From Rhizobium anhuiense (lineage in GTDB: Bacteria > Pseudomonadota > Alphaproteobacteria > Rhizobiales > Rhizobiaceae), in NCBI RefSeq assembly GCF_003985145.1, contig NZ_ML133527.1, positions 186,001 to 250,000 of the forward strand: a DNA stretch of 64,000 bases. Direction: 5' to 3'. A model generated the notes under the pieces. It saw only the letters and a program-made list of their open reading frames with translations. It was not told the DNA's origin and made no database searches. The translations under genes and the position numbers were made by a program. Of this stretch, positions 1 to 8,325 are shown piece after piece; position 1 is the stretch's first letter, and every line of letters starts with the position of its first letter.

Positions 1-1186
1 GTTCCAACCGGAAGAAAGGCTGCATGGCGGCTTCCAGCAGATCGTCCGGAATTCCCGGCCCGCGATCCATGACTGTGATGACGATATCGTTCTCGGCGCT
101 GCGCTCGACGCTGATCTCGGCAGCGCCGGCGAACTTCAGCGCATTGTCGATGAAGTTCGACAGGATTCGGCGAAGCGCATGCGGCTTGGTGAAGGCGGCG
201 CCGTGAACCAGCCCGACGACGGTGACGGCCTTTCCGGTATCCTGATAGTCATAGGCTATGCTGTCGATGAACGAGGCGAGATCGATGCGGGCGTTCTTCT
301 CGCCGTCGCCATGCGCGCTGCGCGCATAGGCAATCCCGTCCTGGACGAGACGCTGGATCTCGCCGAGATCATGCACCAGCTTGTTTTTCTCCGGCGAATC
401 CTCCGCCATGTCGGCGCGCAGCCGCATGCGAGTGATCGGCGTCTGCAGGTCATGCGAGATTGCCGCCAGGATCTGGACGCGCTCTTCGAGGTAATGGGCA
501 ATCCTCTCCCGCATCGCGTTGAACGCCCTTGCCGCATGCGCGACCTCGCTCGGCCCCGCCTCGCTCAAGGCCGGACCATCCTTGTTCGGGTCGAGGGCAT
601 CGGCGGCGGCAGCAAGCGCGCCGAGCGGTCGGATAACCTGACGAACCGCAAACCAGGTACAAAGAATGAGCAGCGCCATCTGGATGACGAAGACATAGGG
701 CAACCACGCGGCGATCGGCATGACCCCCTTCGGCGTGACGTCGATCGTCAACGGGCTTCCGTCGCTGAGCGTCAGATGCGCCTGCAACCGGTTCACATCG
801 CCAGGAATCCGTTCGATACGGATCGGAAAGCGGTGCCCGATCGCCTCCTCGATCTTGCCTGATATCTCGGCGCCCTTGCTTGACGTGTCAGGCACGCCGG
901 CAAGGCCGGGTCCGAGCACGAAACGGTAGTTGCCGCGGCTCAGCCGATCCAGCAGATCGCCACGTTCGCCTGGCGGAAGTCGGTCGAGAACGGCAATCGA
1001 CGTCGCAACGTCGTTTTCCAGCGTGCCGAGCATCACGGCCTTGGCCGACATATAGCGCTCCATATAAAGAACGCTGAAGGACAGCCCGTAGGCCACAGCC
1101 AAGCCAATCAGCAGGATCAGAAATATCCGCGAGCGCAACGTGCTCGGCCAAGCCAAACCCGAGCGCAAAGGGACCACCGACTTCAT
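1..1186 (-). CDS. Sensor histidine kinase, OmpR-partner type (C-terminus cut by window edge)
   Basis: Inner-membrane sensor kinase of a two-component system; the 3' end lies outside the window, so only about 395 residues are visible. Reading the minus strand gives an N-terminal membrane helix (about residues 18-40), a periplasmic segment, a second helix (about 166-185), a HAMP-like linker, and an H-box ISHDLQTPITR with the phospho-acceptor His at about residue 245. An N-box FIDNALKF and the start of a G-box DRGPGIP follow before the edge. The ATG at 1186 overlaps the TGA of the response regulator (ATGA), so the two are translationally coupled. The periplasmic sensor region matches no ligand domain I recognise. 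Family-level call is secure; the signal is unknown. Confidence 0.9.
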   Translation of the reverse strand, partial: MKSVVPLRSGLAWPSTLRSRIFLILLIGLAVAYGLSFSVLYMERYMSAKAVMLGTLENDVATSIAVLDRLPPGERGDLLDRLSRGNYRFVLGPGLAGVPDTSSKGAEISGKIEEAIGHRFPIRIERIPGDVNRLQAHLTLSDGSPLTIDVTPKGVMPIAAWLPYVFVIQMALLILCTWFAVRQVIRPLGALAAAADALDPNKDGPALSEAGPSEVAHAARAFNAMRERIAHYLEERVQILAAISHDLQTPITRMRLRADMAEDSPEKNKLVHDLGEIQRLVQDGIAYARSAHGDGEKNARIDLASFIDSIAYDYQDTGKAVTVVGLVHGAAFTKPHALRRILSNFIDNALKFAGAAEISVERSAENDIVITVMDRGPGIPDDLLEAAMQPFFRLE

Positions 1187-1923
1187 TGGCGCAGCTCCGA
1201 GATTTCGACCGGAACTGAAAACACATAACCTTCGCTGCGCACCGTCTTGATGTAGGTCGGCTCGCGTGCGTCGTCGCCCAGCCGCTGACGCAGCCGGCTG
1301 ACCAGGAGATCGATCGAGCGATCGAAGAGATCGGCGTCGCGGCCCTGTGTAAGACTCAGAAGCTGGTCGCGATTGAGCACCCGCTGCGGATGGTCGATGA
1401 AGACGCGAAGCAGACGGTATTCGGCGCCGCTAAGCGCAATCGCGGTCCCCTCCTTGTCGAGAAGATGCCGGGCGACCGTATCGAGCCGCCAGTCGCCGAA
1501 GGTCAGCAACTGTCCGGCCTCGCTGATCTGCAGATTGGGCGGCAGCATGCGCGTCCGCCGCAGCACCGCCTTGATGCGGGCGAGCAACTCGCGCGCTGCA
1601 AACGGTTTGGCAAGATAGTCGTCGGCGCCCATCTCCAGGCCGAGGATCCGGTCCATCTCATCGGTGCGGGCCGTCAGCATCAGGATCGGGATCGCCTTGT
1701 GCCGGCCGGCACGCAGTTCGCGGCACAGCACCAGCCCATCGTCGCCCGGCATCATAACATCGAGCACGATCAGGTCGACGGCATTGGCCTCGATAAAACT
1801 GCGCATCTGGCGCCCGTCGGCGGCAACGCTCGTCCTGAGACCGTTCTTCTGCAGATAGCCCGAGACCAGCTCGCGGATTTCGCGATCGTCATCGACAATC
1901 AGGATGTGATCGACATGATCCAT
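1183..1923 (-). CDS. OmpR/PhoB-family response regulator
   Basis: DNA-binding response regulator of 246 aa. The receiver domain starts ILIVDDDREIREL; Asp55 in LIVLDVMMPG is the expected phosphorylation site, and the C-terminal half is a winged helix (YRLLRVFIDHPQRVLNRDQLL ... SRLRQRLGDD). The frame is open upstream to 2034, but I start at 1923 because MDHVDHILIVDD is the normal N-terminus and a GAGGAA ribosome site precedes it. It is coupled to the downstream kinase by a 4-bp overlap and follows the Tat hydrolase on the same strand after 123 bp. OmpR-family proteins bind tandem half-sites one helical turn apart, which fits the GATACA repeats at 3202-3304. Confidence 0.93.
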   Translation of the reverse strand: MDHVDHILIVDDDREIRELVSGYLQKNGLRTSVAADGRQMRSFIEANAVDLIVLDVMMPGDDGLVLCRELRAGRHKAIPILMLTARTDEMDRILGLEMGADDYLAKPFAARELLARIKAVLRRTRMLPPNLQISEAGQLLTFGDWRLDTVARHLLDKEGTAIALSGAEYRLLRVFIDHPQRVLNRDQLLSLTQGRDADLFDRSIDLLVSRLRQRLGDDAREPTYIKTVRSEGYVFSVPVEISELRQ

Positions 1924-2046
1924 ATTTCCCGGTTCCTCACCCGTAAAGGCGGCCGCGCCCGCCGCCTCGATATCGAAGCGGTTGACGCGACCTACGCATA
2001 TTCCGCCGGCCGGAGCAACGAGGCCCTGCGGCACGATACCGTCGAC

Positions 2047-3093
2047 TTAGAAGCGATCGACGTCTATGACAGCCTGCGCGAAGGCCTGCGGCGCCTCCTG
2101 AGGCAGGTTATGGCCGATGCCGCCGCCGATCGTGCGATGCTCGTATCTGCCGGAGAACTTTCCGGCATAGGCGGAAGGCTCCGGATGCGGTGCACCGTTT
2201 GCATCGCCCTCCATGGTGATCGTCGGTACGGAAATGACAGGCGCTCCCGCAAGCGTCTGTTCATAGGCATCGTACTTGGCCTCGCCTTCGACAAGCCCCA
2301 GGCGCCAGCGATAATTGTGAATGACGATGGCGACGTGGTCGGGGTTGTCGAAGGCGGCGGCCGATCTGCCGAATGTGACATCGTCGAAGTTCCACTTCGG
2401 CGAAGCCGTCTGCCAGATAAGCTTTGCGAAATCATGGGTGTTGCTCTCGTAACCCAGACGGCCGCGTTCGGTGGCGAAATAGAACTGATACCACCAGGCA
2501 AGTTCGGCCTTCGGCGGCAGCGGCTTCTTGTTGGCCTCCTGGCTGCCGATCAGGTAGCCGCTCACCGAGACCATCGCCTTGCAACGCTCCGGCCAGAGCG
2601 CCGCCATGATGTTGGCGGTCCGCCCGCCCCAGTCATAGCCGGCAATGACCGCCTTCTCGATATCGAGCGCATCGAGCAGCGCGATCATATCGGCGGCGAG
2701 CGCTGACGGCTGGCCGTTGCGCGGCGTCTGGTCGTCCAGGAAGCGGGTCGTGCCGTAACCGCGCAGATAGGGCACGATCACCCTGTAGCCTGCCGAGGCA
2801 AGCAGCGGTGCGACATCGACGAAACTATAGATGTCATAGGGCCAGCCATGCAGCAGCAGCACGACAGGACCGTCCGCCTTCCCCGCCTCGGCATAACCGA
2901 TATCGAGCACGCCGGCTTTCACCTGCTTCAGCGCTTCGAAGGACGTGTGGGTTCCCACCTTGACGTCAGGCACGGATGCGGCGGGCGCTGATTGAGCGGC
3001 GGCCTTGCCGGCCACGCCGAACTCGACCGCCGCAAGGGCGACGGCCGTCATGCCGAAGAAGCGGCGGCGGTGATGATTGATTTGCTCTGACAT
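2047..3093 (-). CDS. Tat-exported alpha/beta hydrolase, epoxide hydrolase/haloalkane dehalogenase type
   Basis: Predicted periplasmic hydrolase of 348 aa. The N-terminus has RRRFFGM followed by a hydrophobic stretch and AAAQSA, a twin-arginine signal peptide. The fold carries the oxyanion motif HGWP (about residue 82-85), the nucleophile motif GYDWGG with Asp154 rather than Ser, and a late His in IGHNLPQE. An Asp nucleophile of this type is characteristic of epoxide hydrolases and dehalogenases; the natural substrate cannot be deduced. Its promoter region is shared with dipZ, and the two-component genes lie directly downstream on the same strand, so it is probably part of their regulon. Cofactor-free hydrolases are rarely Tat substrates, which makes the signal notable. 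Confidence 0.88.
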   Translation of the reverse strand: MSEQINHHRRRFFGMTAVALAAVEFGVAGKAAAQSAPAASVPDVKVGTHTSFEALKQVKAGVLDIGYAEAGKADGPVVLLLHGWPYDIYSFVDVAPLLASAGYRVIVPYLRGYGTTRFLDDQTPRNGQPSALAADMIALLDALDIEKAVIAGYDWGGRTANIMAALWPERCKAMVSVSGYLIGSQEANKKPLPPKAELAWWYQFYFATERGRLGYESNTHDFAKLIWQTASPKWNFDDVTFGRSAAAFDNPDHVAIVIHNYRWRLGLVEGEAKYDAYEQTLAGAPVISVPTITMEGDANGAPHPEPSAYAGKFSGRYEHRTIGGGIGHNLPQEAPQAFAQAVIDVDRF

Positions 3094-3201
3094 CGGTCTC
3101 TCCTGTCGAATGGATCACGGTGCTGAAATGAGGTTGCGCTTGTATCCCTCATATGTCGCAAGCCGTCGGTTTTGCATGCGGATGTAGCTTTCGGCCGCCG
3201 G

Positions 3202-3217
3202 GATACATTCTGATACA
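3202..3217 (+). promoter_or_regulatory. Tandem GATACA half-sites, pair A (candidate response-regulator site)
   Basis: GATACA occurs at 3202-3207 and again at 3212-3217, exactly 10 bp apart, in direct orientation, about 109 bp upstream of the Tat hydrolase start. OmpR/PhoB-family regulators bind as head-to-tail dimers to half-sites one helical turn apart. Assignment to the regulator at 1183-1923 is inferred from proximity. Confidence 0.55.
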
Positions 3218-3288
3218 ATCGCGCCGACCGAGCAAAGCCTCGCGCCGGCCCCGGCGCTTTCGCCACAGCCCATCGCTGGGCGGCAGTT

Positions 3289-3304
3289 TGTATCGCTTTG
3301 TATC
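3289..3304 (-). promoter_or_regulatory. Tandem GATACA half-sites, pair B, opposite orientation
   Basis: TGTATC at 3289-3294 and 3299-3304 is GATACA on the minus strand, again with 10-bp phasing; the full repeat unit TTTGTATCGC is duplicated back to back at 3287-3306. It lies about 144 bp upstream of the dipZ start. Together with pair A it forms two head-to-head dimer sites, one per divergent promoter. Confidence 0.55.
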
Positions 3305-3447
3305 GCCCGCCGCGACCGCAATAGTTCGGTACATTTCCCCGCGAAACCGGACACATCGAGGATACGTCCGCCCGGCCATATCCCCGCCGTTGCTGGTTCG
3401 GGCCCCATCGCCGTCCAGAGCCCGATCAATCGGTTTCAAAGGAAACG

Positions 3448-5226
3448 ATGATGACACTTCTGATCATTGCCTATCTCGGAGGCGCGCTGACGATCCTCAG
3501 CCCCTGCATCCTCCCCATCCTCCCCTTCGTCTTTGCCCGTGCCGGACAGCCCTTCGTCAGGAGCACGCTGCCCATGCTGGCGGGCATGGCCGCCACATTC
3601 GCGCTGGTTGCCACGCTTGCCGCAGTCGGCGGCAGCTGGGCCATTCGCGCCAATGAATATGGCCGCCTTGCCGCGATCGTCCTGCTTGGGCTCTTTGGCC
3701 TGAGCCTGCTTTCACCACGCTTCGCAAGCACGCTTGCCCGGCCGGTCGTCGACCTTGGAAACAACCTGCTAAATGCCAGCGGCGGCGGACGCGCCGCCCC
3801 GACGGCAAAGAGCGCGCTCATTCTCGGCATCGCCACCGGTCTGCTCTGGGCCCCCTGCGCCGGACCGATCCTCGGCCTCGTTCTGACGGGGGCGGCCTTG
3901 CAGGGCGCCAATCTGCAGACGACCTTCCTGCTGATCGCCTATGCCGCCGGTGCTGCAACGTCCCTTGCCGCCGCCTTGCTGGTCGGCGGCAGGATATTCA
4001 CCGCCATGAAGCGCTCTCTCGGCCTCGGCGACCGGATTCGTCAAGGGCTCGGCGCTGCCGTGCTGGCGGGTGTCGCCGTCATCGCGCTCGGCCTCGATAC
4101 CAGCCTGCTCGCCCGGCTCTCCTACGCCAGCACCGCATCGCTGGAACAGGCCGTGCTCAACAGGTTGCATGCAAGGCCGCTGAGTGGCGCATCCTCCGAG
4201 CTGGCGAGCAAAGACATGGTGATCGCCGCCGCCGATACGAAGAAGCCCTTCCGCAGCGATCTGCCCGTCGAAGGTGACGCGCCTTCGCTCGACGGCGCGG
4301 TCGAATGGCTGAACTCGAAGCCGCTGACATCAGAGCAGTTGCGGGGCAAAGTGGTTCTCGTCGACTTCTGGACCTATTCCTGCATCAACTGCATTCGCAC
4401 CATCCCCTATGTCAGGGCCTGGGCGGAAAAATATGCCAACCAGGGCCTCGTGGTGATCGGCGTCCACGCCCCGGAATTTGCCTTCGAGAAGAAGATCGAC
4501 AACGTCAAAAGCGCAATCGACGATTTCAAGATCGGCTATCCCGTTGCGATCGACAATGATTACAAAATCTGGCGCGCCTTCCAGAACAGCTACTGGCCTG
4601 CCGCCTATCTGATCGATGCCAAGGGCCAGATTCGTTACCACCATTTCGGCGAAGGCAATTACGACAGGACCGAAAAGGCCATTCAGGACCTGTTGCGTGA
4701 GGCCGGCAGCCAGACGACGGCAAGCGCGCCGGTCACGCCGGATGCCAAGGGCGTGGAAGCCGGCCCTGATCTCCGCAACATCCGCTCCGGCGAGACCTAT
4801 CTCGGCTACGAACAGGCGGCGAACTTCGCCTCTGCGGAAGGGCTGCAGGCCGACGTGGCGCAAAATCATACGATCGGCGAACCGGGCCTCAACGAATGGG
4901 GCCTCTCCGGAGCCTGGATCGTCGGCCCGGATCAGGCGACCCTTGATCAGCCGGGCGGCGGCATCACTTATCGCTTCAGCGCCCGCGATCTGCATCTCGT
5001 TCTCGGGCCTGGCGCCGACGGCAAGCCGATCCGCTTCCAGGTGAAGATCGACGGCAAGGCGCCGGGGCCTGACCACGGCGCAGACATCGATGCCGACGGC
5101 AACGGCACGGTGACCGCGACCAGGCTTTACCAGCTTGTCCGCCAGTCCGGCCCGGTCGTCGCCCGCAATTTCGAAATCAGCTTCCTCGATCCCGGGGTGC
5201 AAGCCTACGCTTTCACATTCGGCTGA
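3448..5226 (+). CDS. dipZ: DipZ-like membrane thiol-redox protein (CcdA domain + thioredoxin domain + C-terminal domain)
   Basis: 592-aa protein that likely moves reducing power across the inner membrane to periplasmic thiols. Residues about 1-245 are a CcdA/DsbD-type polytopic domain with its two membrane cysteines in SPCILP (Cys20) and WAPCAGP (Cys137). Residues about 275-420 are a TlpA/thioredoxin domain with the CxxC motif CINC (Cys312, Cys315). The remaining about 150 residues resemble the C-terminal DipZ domain (GAWIVGPDQATL ... DRG-like beta-rich). The start is one of two adjacent ATGs at 3448/3451 after AAAGGAA. It is divergent from the Tat hydrolase and followed after 55 bp by a second exported hydrolase, suggesting a shared periplasmic role. 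Confidence 0.88.
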   Translation: MMTLLIIAYLGGALTILSPCILPILPFVFARAGQPFVRSTLPMLAGMAATFALVATLAAVGGSWAIRANEYGRLAAIVLLGLFGLSLLSPRFASTLARPVVDLGNNLLNASGGGRAAPTAKSALILGIATGLLWAPCAGPILGLVLTGAALQGANLQTTFLLIAYAAGAATSLAAALLVGGRIFTAMKRSLGLGDRIRQGLGAAVLAGVAVIALGLDTSLLARLSYASTASLEQAVLNRLHARPLSGASSELASKDMVIAAADTKKPFRSDLPVEGDAPSLDGAVEWLNSKPLTSEQLRGKVVLVDFWTYSCINCIRTIPYVRAWAEKYANQGLVVIGVHAPEFAFEKKIDNVKSAIDDFKIGYPVAIDNDYKIWRAFQNSYWPAAYLIDAKGQIRYHHFGEGNYDRTEKAIQDLLREAGSQTTASAPVTPDAKGVEAGPDLRNIRSGETYLGYEQAANFASAEGLQADVAQNHTIGEPGLNEWGLSGAWIVGPDQATLDQPGGGITYRFSARDLHLVLGPGADGKPIRFQVKIDGKAPGPDHGADIDADGNGTVTATRLYQLVRQSGPVVARNFEISFLDPGVQAYAFTFG

Positions 5227-5281
5227 ACCCGGGACGCATCAATATCCCGACCCTTAACATTGACCCACAGGAGTAATAGTC

Positions 5282-6040
5282 ATGAATAGACGTCTTATGT
5301 TCACCGCAGCGCTTGCATTTGCCACCACCGTCATCGCATTCGCGGCAGAGGCTGCCGAGGTGAAAAACATCGTGATCGTCCACGGCGCGCTGGCCGACGG
5401 CTCGGGATGGCGTAGGGCGACCGACATTCTCGAAAAACGCGGCTTCAACGTCACCATCGTCCAGCAGCCCATCACCTCGCTCGAGGACGATGTGGCGGCG
5501 ACCAAGCGCGTTCTCGACTTGCAGCAAGGACCAAGCCTACTCATCGGCCACAGCTATGGCGGCATGGTTATCACCGAAGCGGGCAATGATCCCAATGTCG
5601 CCGGGCTCGTCTATGTCGCCGCCTTCCAGCCCGACAAGGGCGAAAGCCTGCTCAGCCTCGCCAGCTCGAAGCCCGCCGGCAGCATGGATATCAAGGAAAC
5701 GAAGGACGGCAAATATCTCTATCTCGATCCCGGCGCCTTCGCTGCGGCTTTCGCAGCAGACCTTCCGCAAGCCGAAACCGATTTCATGGCAAGGTCGCAG
5801 GTCTTCGCCTCGAAGCAGGCTTTCTCGGCCAAGATCACCCAGCCGGCATGGCGAACAAAAAAAAGCTGGTCGATCGTCGCCACCGAGGATCGCTCCATCA
5901 ACCCCGATCTGGAGCGTGACATGGCAAAACGCGCCGGCAGCGAAGTGACCGAAATCAAGGCCAGCCACGCCGTCTTCGCCTCCCAAGCGGAAAAGGTCGC
6001 CGATGCGATCGAAAAGGCGGCAAGACAAGCCGGCAAGTAG
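5282..6040 (+). CDS. Secreted alpha/beta hydrolase (Ser nucleophile)
   Basis: 252-aa hydrolase with a Sec signal peptide (MNRRLMFTAALAFATTVIAFAAEAAE). The mature protein has the HGALADGSGW motif near its start and a nucleophile elbow GHSYGG with Ser91; a late His lies in ASHAVFAS. It belongs to the small EstC/HNL-like alpha/beta hydrolases found in many proteobacteria as 'alpha/beta hydrolase' with no fixed substrate. It starts 55 bp after dipZ on the same strand behind CAGGAG, so they probably form one transcript. It differs from the divergent hydrolase in having Ser rather than Asp as nucleophile, so the two are not simple duplicates. Confidence 0.87.
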   Translation: MNRRLMFTAALAFATTVIAFAAEAAEVKNIVIVHGALADGSGWRRATDILEKRGFNVTIVQQPITSLEDDVAATKRVLDLQQGPSLLIGHSYGGMVITEAGNDPNVAGLVYVAAFQPDKGESLLSLASSKPAGSMDIKETKDGKYLYLDPGAFAAAFAADLPQAETDFMARSQVFASKQAFSAKITQPAWRTKKSWSIVATEDRSINPDLERDMAKRAGSEVTEIKASHAVFASQAEKVADAIEKAARQAGK

Positions 6041-6409
6041 CGCGCAGCCAGGAAATGTTCCTAAGCAGTCGCGAGGATGATGCCTCCGGTCGGGCGTCCG
6101 CCCGACCGGAGGCGCGCCCTGCCGGCCGGGACCCGCTCCCGCGGCCAAGTCGGCGCCATTTATACAGTTTTGTGACTATTCCATCAAAAAATGGAAGATC
6201 ATTCACAAATTCTCATTTCAAATTGAGGAGGTTCCCTATAAAATTGAAGCGATATGCCATGTCGGGCGCAACCGGCTGGTGCAGAAACTGTGTCTCGGCG
6301 CAAATGCCGAATCGCAGATCCACGGCCGAACGAGACTCGAGAATGGCAGTCCTTGTTAAATTTTCGTCAGAACACTATTCCAGTGTAAACGATAAGGGAG
6401 ACGCGCGAT
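6041..6409. other. Intergenic region between the hydrolase and deoR
   Basis: A 369-bp gap. The left part holds a strong GC hairpin (separate entry). The right part, from about 6160, turns AT-rich and probably carries the deoR promoter, but I find no clear -35/-10 pair. The open frames here have no recognisable product. Confidence 0.5.
6082..6113 (+). terminator. Perfect 15-bp inverted repeat, probable transcription end
   Basis: GCCTCCGGTCGGGCG is followed after 2 nt by its exact reverse complement. It sits 42 bp after the hydrolase stop codon. There is no T-tract, so it would act as a Rho-aided or processing hairpin rather than a textbook intrinsic terminator. Confidence 0.6.
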
Positions 6410-7132
6410 ATGGATAGTCGCAGGGGCCGGCGCATCGCAGTCTTATCCGAGGCCCTTTCACAACATCGCATTCTGCACATCAAGAATGCTGCCGAGATCC
6501 TGGGCGTCTCGGAAATGACGGTTCGGCGTGATGTCAGCGCCAATGCAGGCCAGTTCGCGTTCCTGGGCGGCCATATCGTTCCGGCTGTCGAAGCGGAGAA
6601 CGATGCCTATGAAATTTCCAGGGCAGCCGACAGCCATGCCGCGGCAAAACGACAGATCTGCACACAAGCCATTGATTACATTCACGATGACGATACCGTT
6701 TTTTTCGATTGCGGCACCACCTTGCCCTATCTGGTCGATCTTCTCCCAGACAAGATTCATATAACGGCGATCTGTTACGCGCTGAACGTCGCCGATCGTC
6801 TGACGCGAAAACCCAACGTTCGCCTTGTTATGCTCGGCGGTCTCTATCACCCCGCATCGGCAAGCTTTTCCGGTGCCTCGGGGCTGGAAATGCTCGATTC
6901 GCTGGTGATCAACGTGGCATTCCTTTCTGCAGCCGGTATCGATGCCCGGCGTGGCGCGACATGCGCGCATTTCCACGAAGCGGAGATCAAGAAAAAGGCG
7001 ATGTCCCGCGCACGGAAGAATATTCTTCTCGCCGACAGCAGCAAGATCGGCAAGCTGAAGCCAGCCTTTTTCAGCGAGATGAAGGCGTTCGATGCGGTCA
7101 TTACCGAAAACGGCATGAGCGATTTCGACTGA
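6410..7132 (+). CDS. deoR: DeoR transcriptional repressor of deoxyribose genes
   Basis: 240-aa DeoR-family regulator. The N-terminal winged helix reads NAAEILGVSEMTVRRDVS, and the C-terminal sugar-phosphate sensor domain contains FFDCGTT, ICYALN, LGGLYHPA, SAAGIDARRGATC and LLADSSKIGK. These blocks match my memory of E. coli DeoR itself (LGVSEMTIRRDL, FFDCGTTTPW, SAAGVHVSKGATC) more closely than generic GlpR/AgaR types, so I use the symbol. It starts at ATG 6410 behind AAGGGAG. It stands upstream of, and in the same direction as, the deoC operon with a 179-bp promoter gap, and presumably responds to deoxyribose-5-phosphate. Confidence 0.85.
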   Translation: MDSRRGRRIAVLSEALSQHRILHIKNAAEILGVSEMTVRRDVSANAGQFAFLGGHIVPAVEAENDAYEISRAADSHAAAKRQICTQAIDYIHDDDTVFFDCGTTLPYLVDLLPDKIHITAICYALNVADRLTRKPNVRLVMLGGLYHPASASFSGASGLEMLDSLVINVAFLSAAGIDARRGATCAHFHEAEIKKKAMSRARKNILLADSSKIGKLKPAFFSEMKAFDAVITENGMSDFD

Positions 7133-7311
7133 CAAATCCGCATTTTTTCTGCGCCTGTCGAAATCTAACTTGACGCGACAGCCAGGTGATGCAACTCTCA
7201 CAAACAATGAAAAAAAACTAACATTTTCGTTGATTGTGAAGACCGTCTTTCGCTGCGTGCATCTGCACAGAGAGCAACAGGATCTTCACACTCTGCCCGG
7301 GAGGATTCTGT
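7133..7311 (+). promoter_or_regulatory. Probable deoC operon promoter/operator region
   Basis: A 179-bp gap between deoR and deoC. It contains CTTGAC at 7169-7174 (rhizobial -35-like) and CTAACA at 7218-7223, identical to the half-site I recall for the E. coli DeoR operator; a related CTAAC lies at 7165-7169. An imperfect inverted repeat (CAATGAAAA ... TTTTCGTTG) spans about 7204-7233. Suggestive only. Confidence 0.3.
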
Positions 7312-8325
7312 TTGGAAACCGTTGCTGTTCACAATGCGGCAAACGCCCCCTCGCAATCGCCGGAGCGCACCCATAACCGGCCGCGCAATGCCGGCATGGA
7401 ACTCGATCTCTCTTGGGTTCTCGATGCTAGGGTCAACCTGTCTGCCACCGAGCGCCGCATAGCCTCGCTTCCCGGACGCCGGACTGTCAAAAAAGACGCA
7501 CAGGCGGCTTGGCTCCTGAAGGCGGTTACCTGCATCGATCTGACGACGTTGAACGGCGACGATACCCCCGAGCGCGTCAAGCGGTTGTGCGCGAAGGCGA
7601 TGAATCCGGTACGCGCCGACCTTCTCGATTCGCTTGGCATGAGCGGCCGTTCGATCACGACCGGCGCCATCTGCGTCTACCATCGTTTTGTTGCAACAGC
7701 CGTCGAGGCGCTCGGCGATTCCGGCATTCCGGTCGCAGCGGTTTCGACCGGTTTCCCCGCCGGCCTCAGCCCGCACCACCTCAAGGTCAAGGAAATCGAG
7801 GCATCGGTTGCCGATGGCGCCAAGGAAATCGACATCGTCATCACCCGCGAGCATGTGCTGACCGGCAACTGGACGGCACTCTACGAGGAAATGAAAGAAT
7901 ACCGCGCCGCCTGCGGTGATGCGCATGTCAAGGCCATTCTGGCGACCGGCGACCTGAAGACGTTGCGCAATGTCGCCAGGGCCTCGCTGGTCTGCATGAT
8001 GGCAGGCGCCGATTTCATCAAGACCTCGACCGGCAAGGAAGGCGTCAATGCGACGCTGGCCGTGACATTGACCATGCTGCGGGCGATCCGCGCCTATTAC
8101 GAGCGCACCGGCATCAAGATCGGCTACAAGCCGGCCGGTGGCATTTCCGCGGCGAAGGACGTGTTAAACTACCAGTTCCTGATGAAGGATGAACTGGGGC
8201 GAGAATGGCTGGAGCCCGATCTCTTCCGCATCGGTGCATCGAGCTTGCTTGCTGATATCGAACGGCAGCTGGAGCATCATGTCACCGGTGCCTATTCGGC
8301 CCTCAACAGACACCCGATTGGATGA
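7312..8325 (+). CDS. deoC: Deoxyribose-phosphate aldolase, eukaryote-type (DERA)
   Basis: Cleaves 2-deoxy-D-ribose-5-phosphate to glyceraldehyde-3-phosphate and acetaldehyde. The 337-aa sequence follows the long eukaryote-type DERA class, not the 250-aa E. coli class: ELDLSW, ARRTVKK-like GRRTVKKDAQAAWLLKAV, CIDLTTLNGDD, DFIKTSTGKEGVNA and GYKPAGGI parallel human DERA as I remember it. Lys237 in FIKTS is the Schiff-base lysine and Lys273 in GYKPAGG the second active-site lysine. I choose TTG at 7312 because GGGAGG lies 7 nt upstream; ATG at about 7396, just before ELDLSW, is an alternative. The stop overlaps the next ATG by 4 bp. Confidence 0.93.
   Translation: METVAVHNAANAPSQSPERTHNRPRNAGMELDLSWVLDARVNLSATERRIASLPGRRTVKKDAQAAWLLKAVTCIDLTTLNGDDTPERVKRLCAKAMNPVRADLLDSLGMSGRSITTGAICVYHRFVATAVEALGDSGIPVAAVSTGFPAGLSPHHLKVKEIEASVADGAKEIDIVITREHVLTGNWTALYEEMKEYRAACGDAHVKAILATGDLKTLRNVARASLVCMMAGADFIKTSTGKEGVNATLAVTLTMLRAIRAYYERTGIKIGYKPAGGISAAKDVLNYQFLMKDELGREWLEPDLFRIGASSLLADIERQLEHHVTGAYSALNRHPIG

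Larger units (their letters stand above)
3094..3447. other. Divergent intergenic region between Tat hydrolase and dipZ
   Basis: A 354-bp gap holding both divergent promoters. It contains two pairs of GATACA half-sites (see the regulatory entries) and an additional single TGTATC at 3141-3146. I see no convincing protein-coding frame: the open frames here have no ribosome site or recognisable product. Confidence 0.7.

Noticed and set aside
6055..6417. 120-codon open frame between the hydrolase and deoR
   Set aside because: It begins inside the hairpin region, ends within deoR, has Arg-rich composition and no homology I can recognise.
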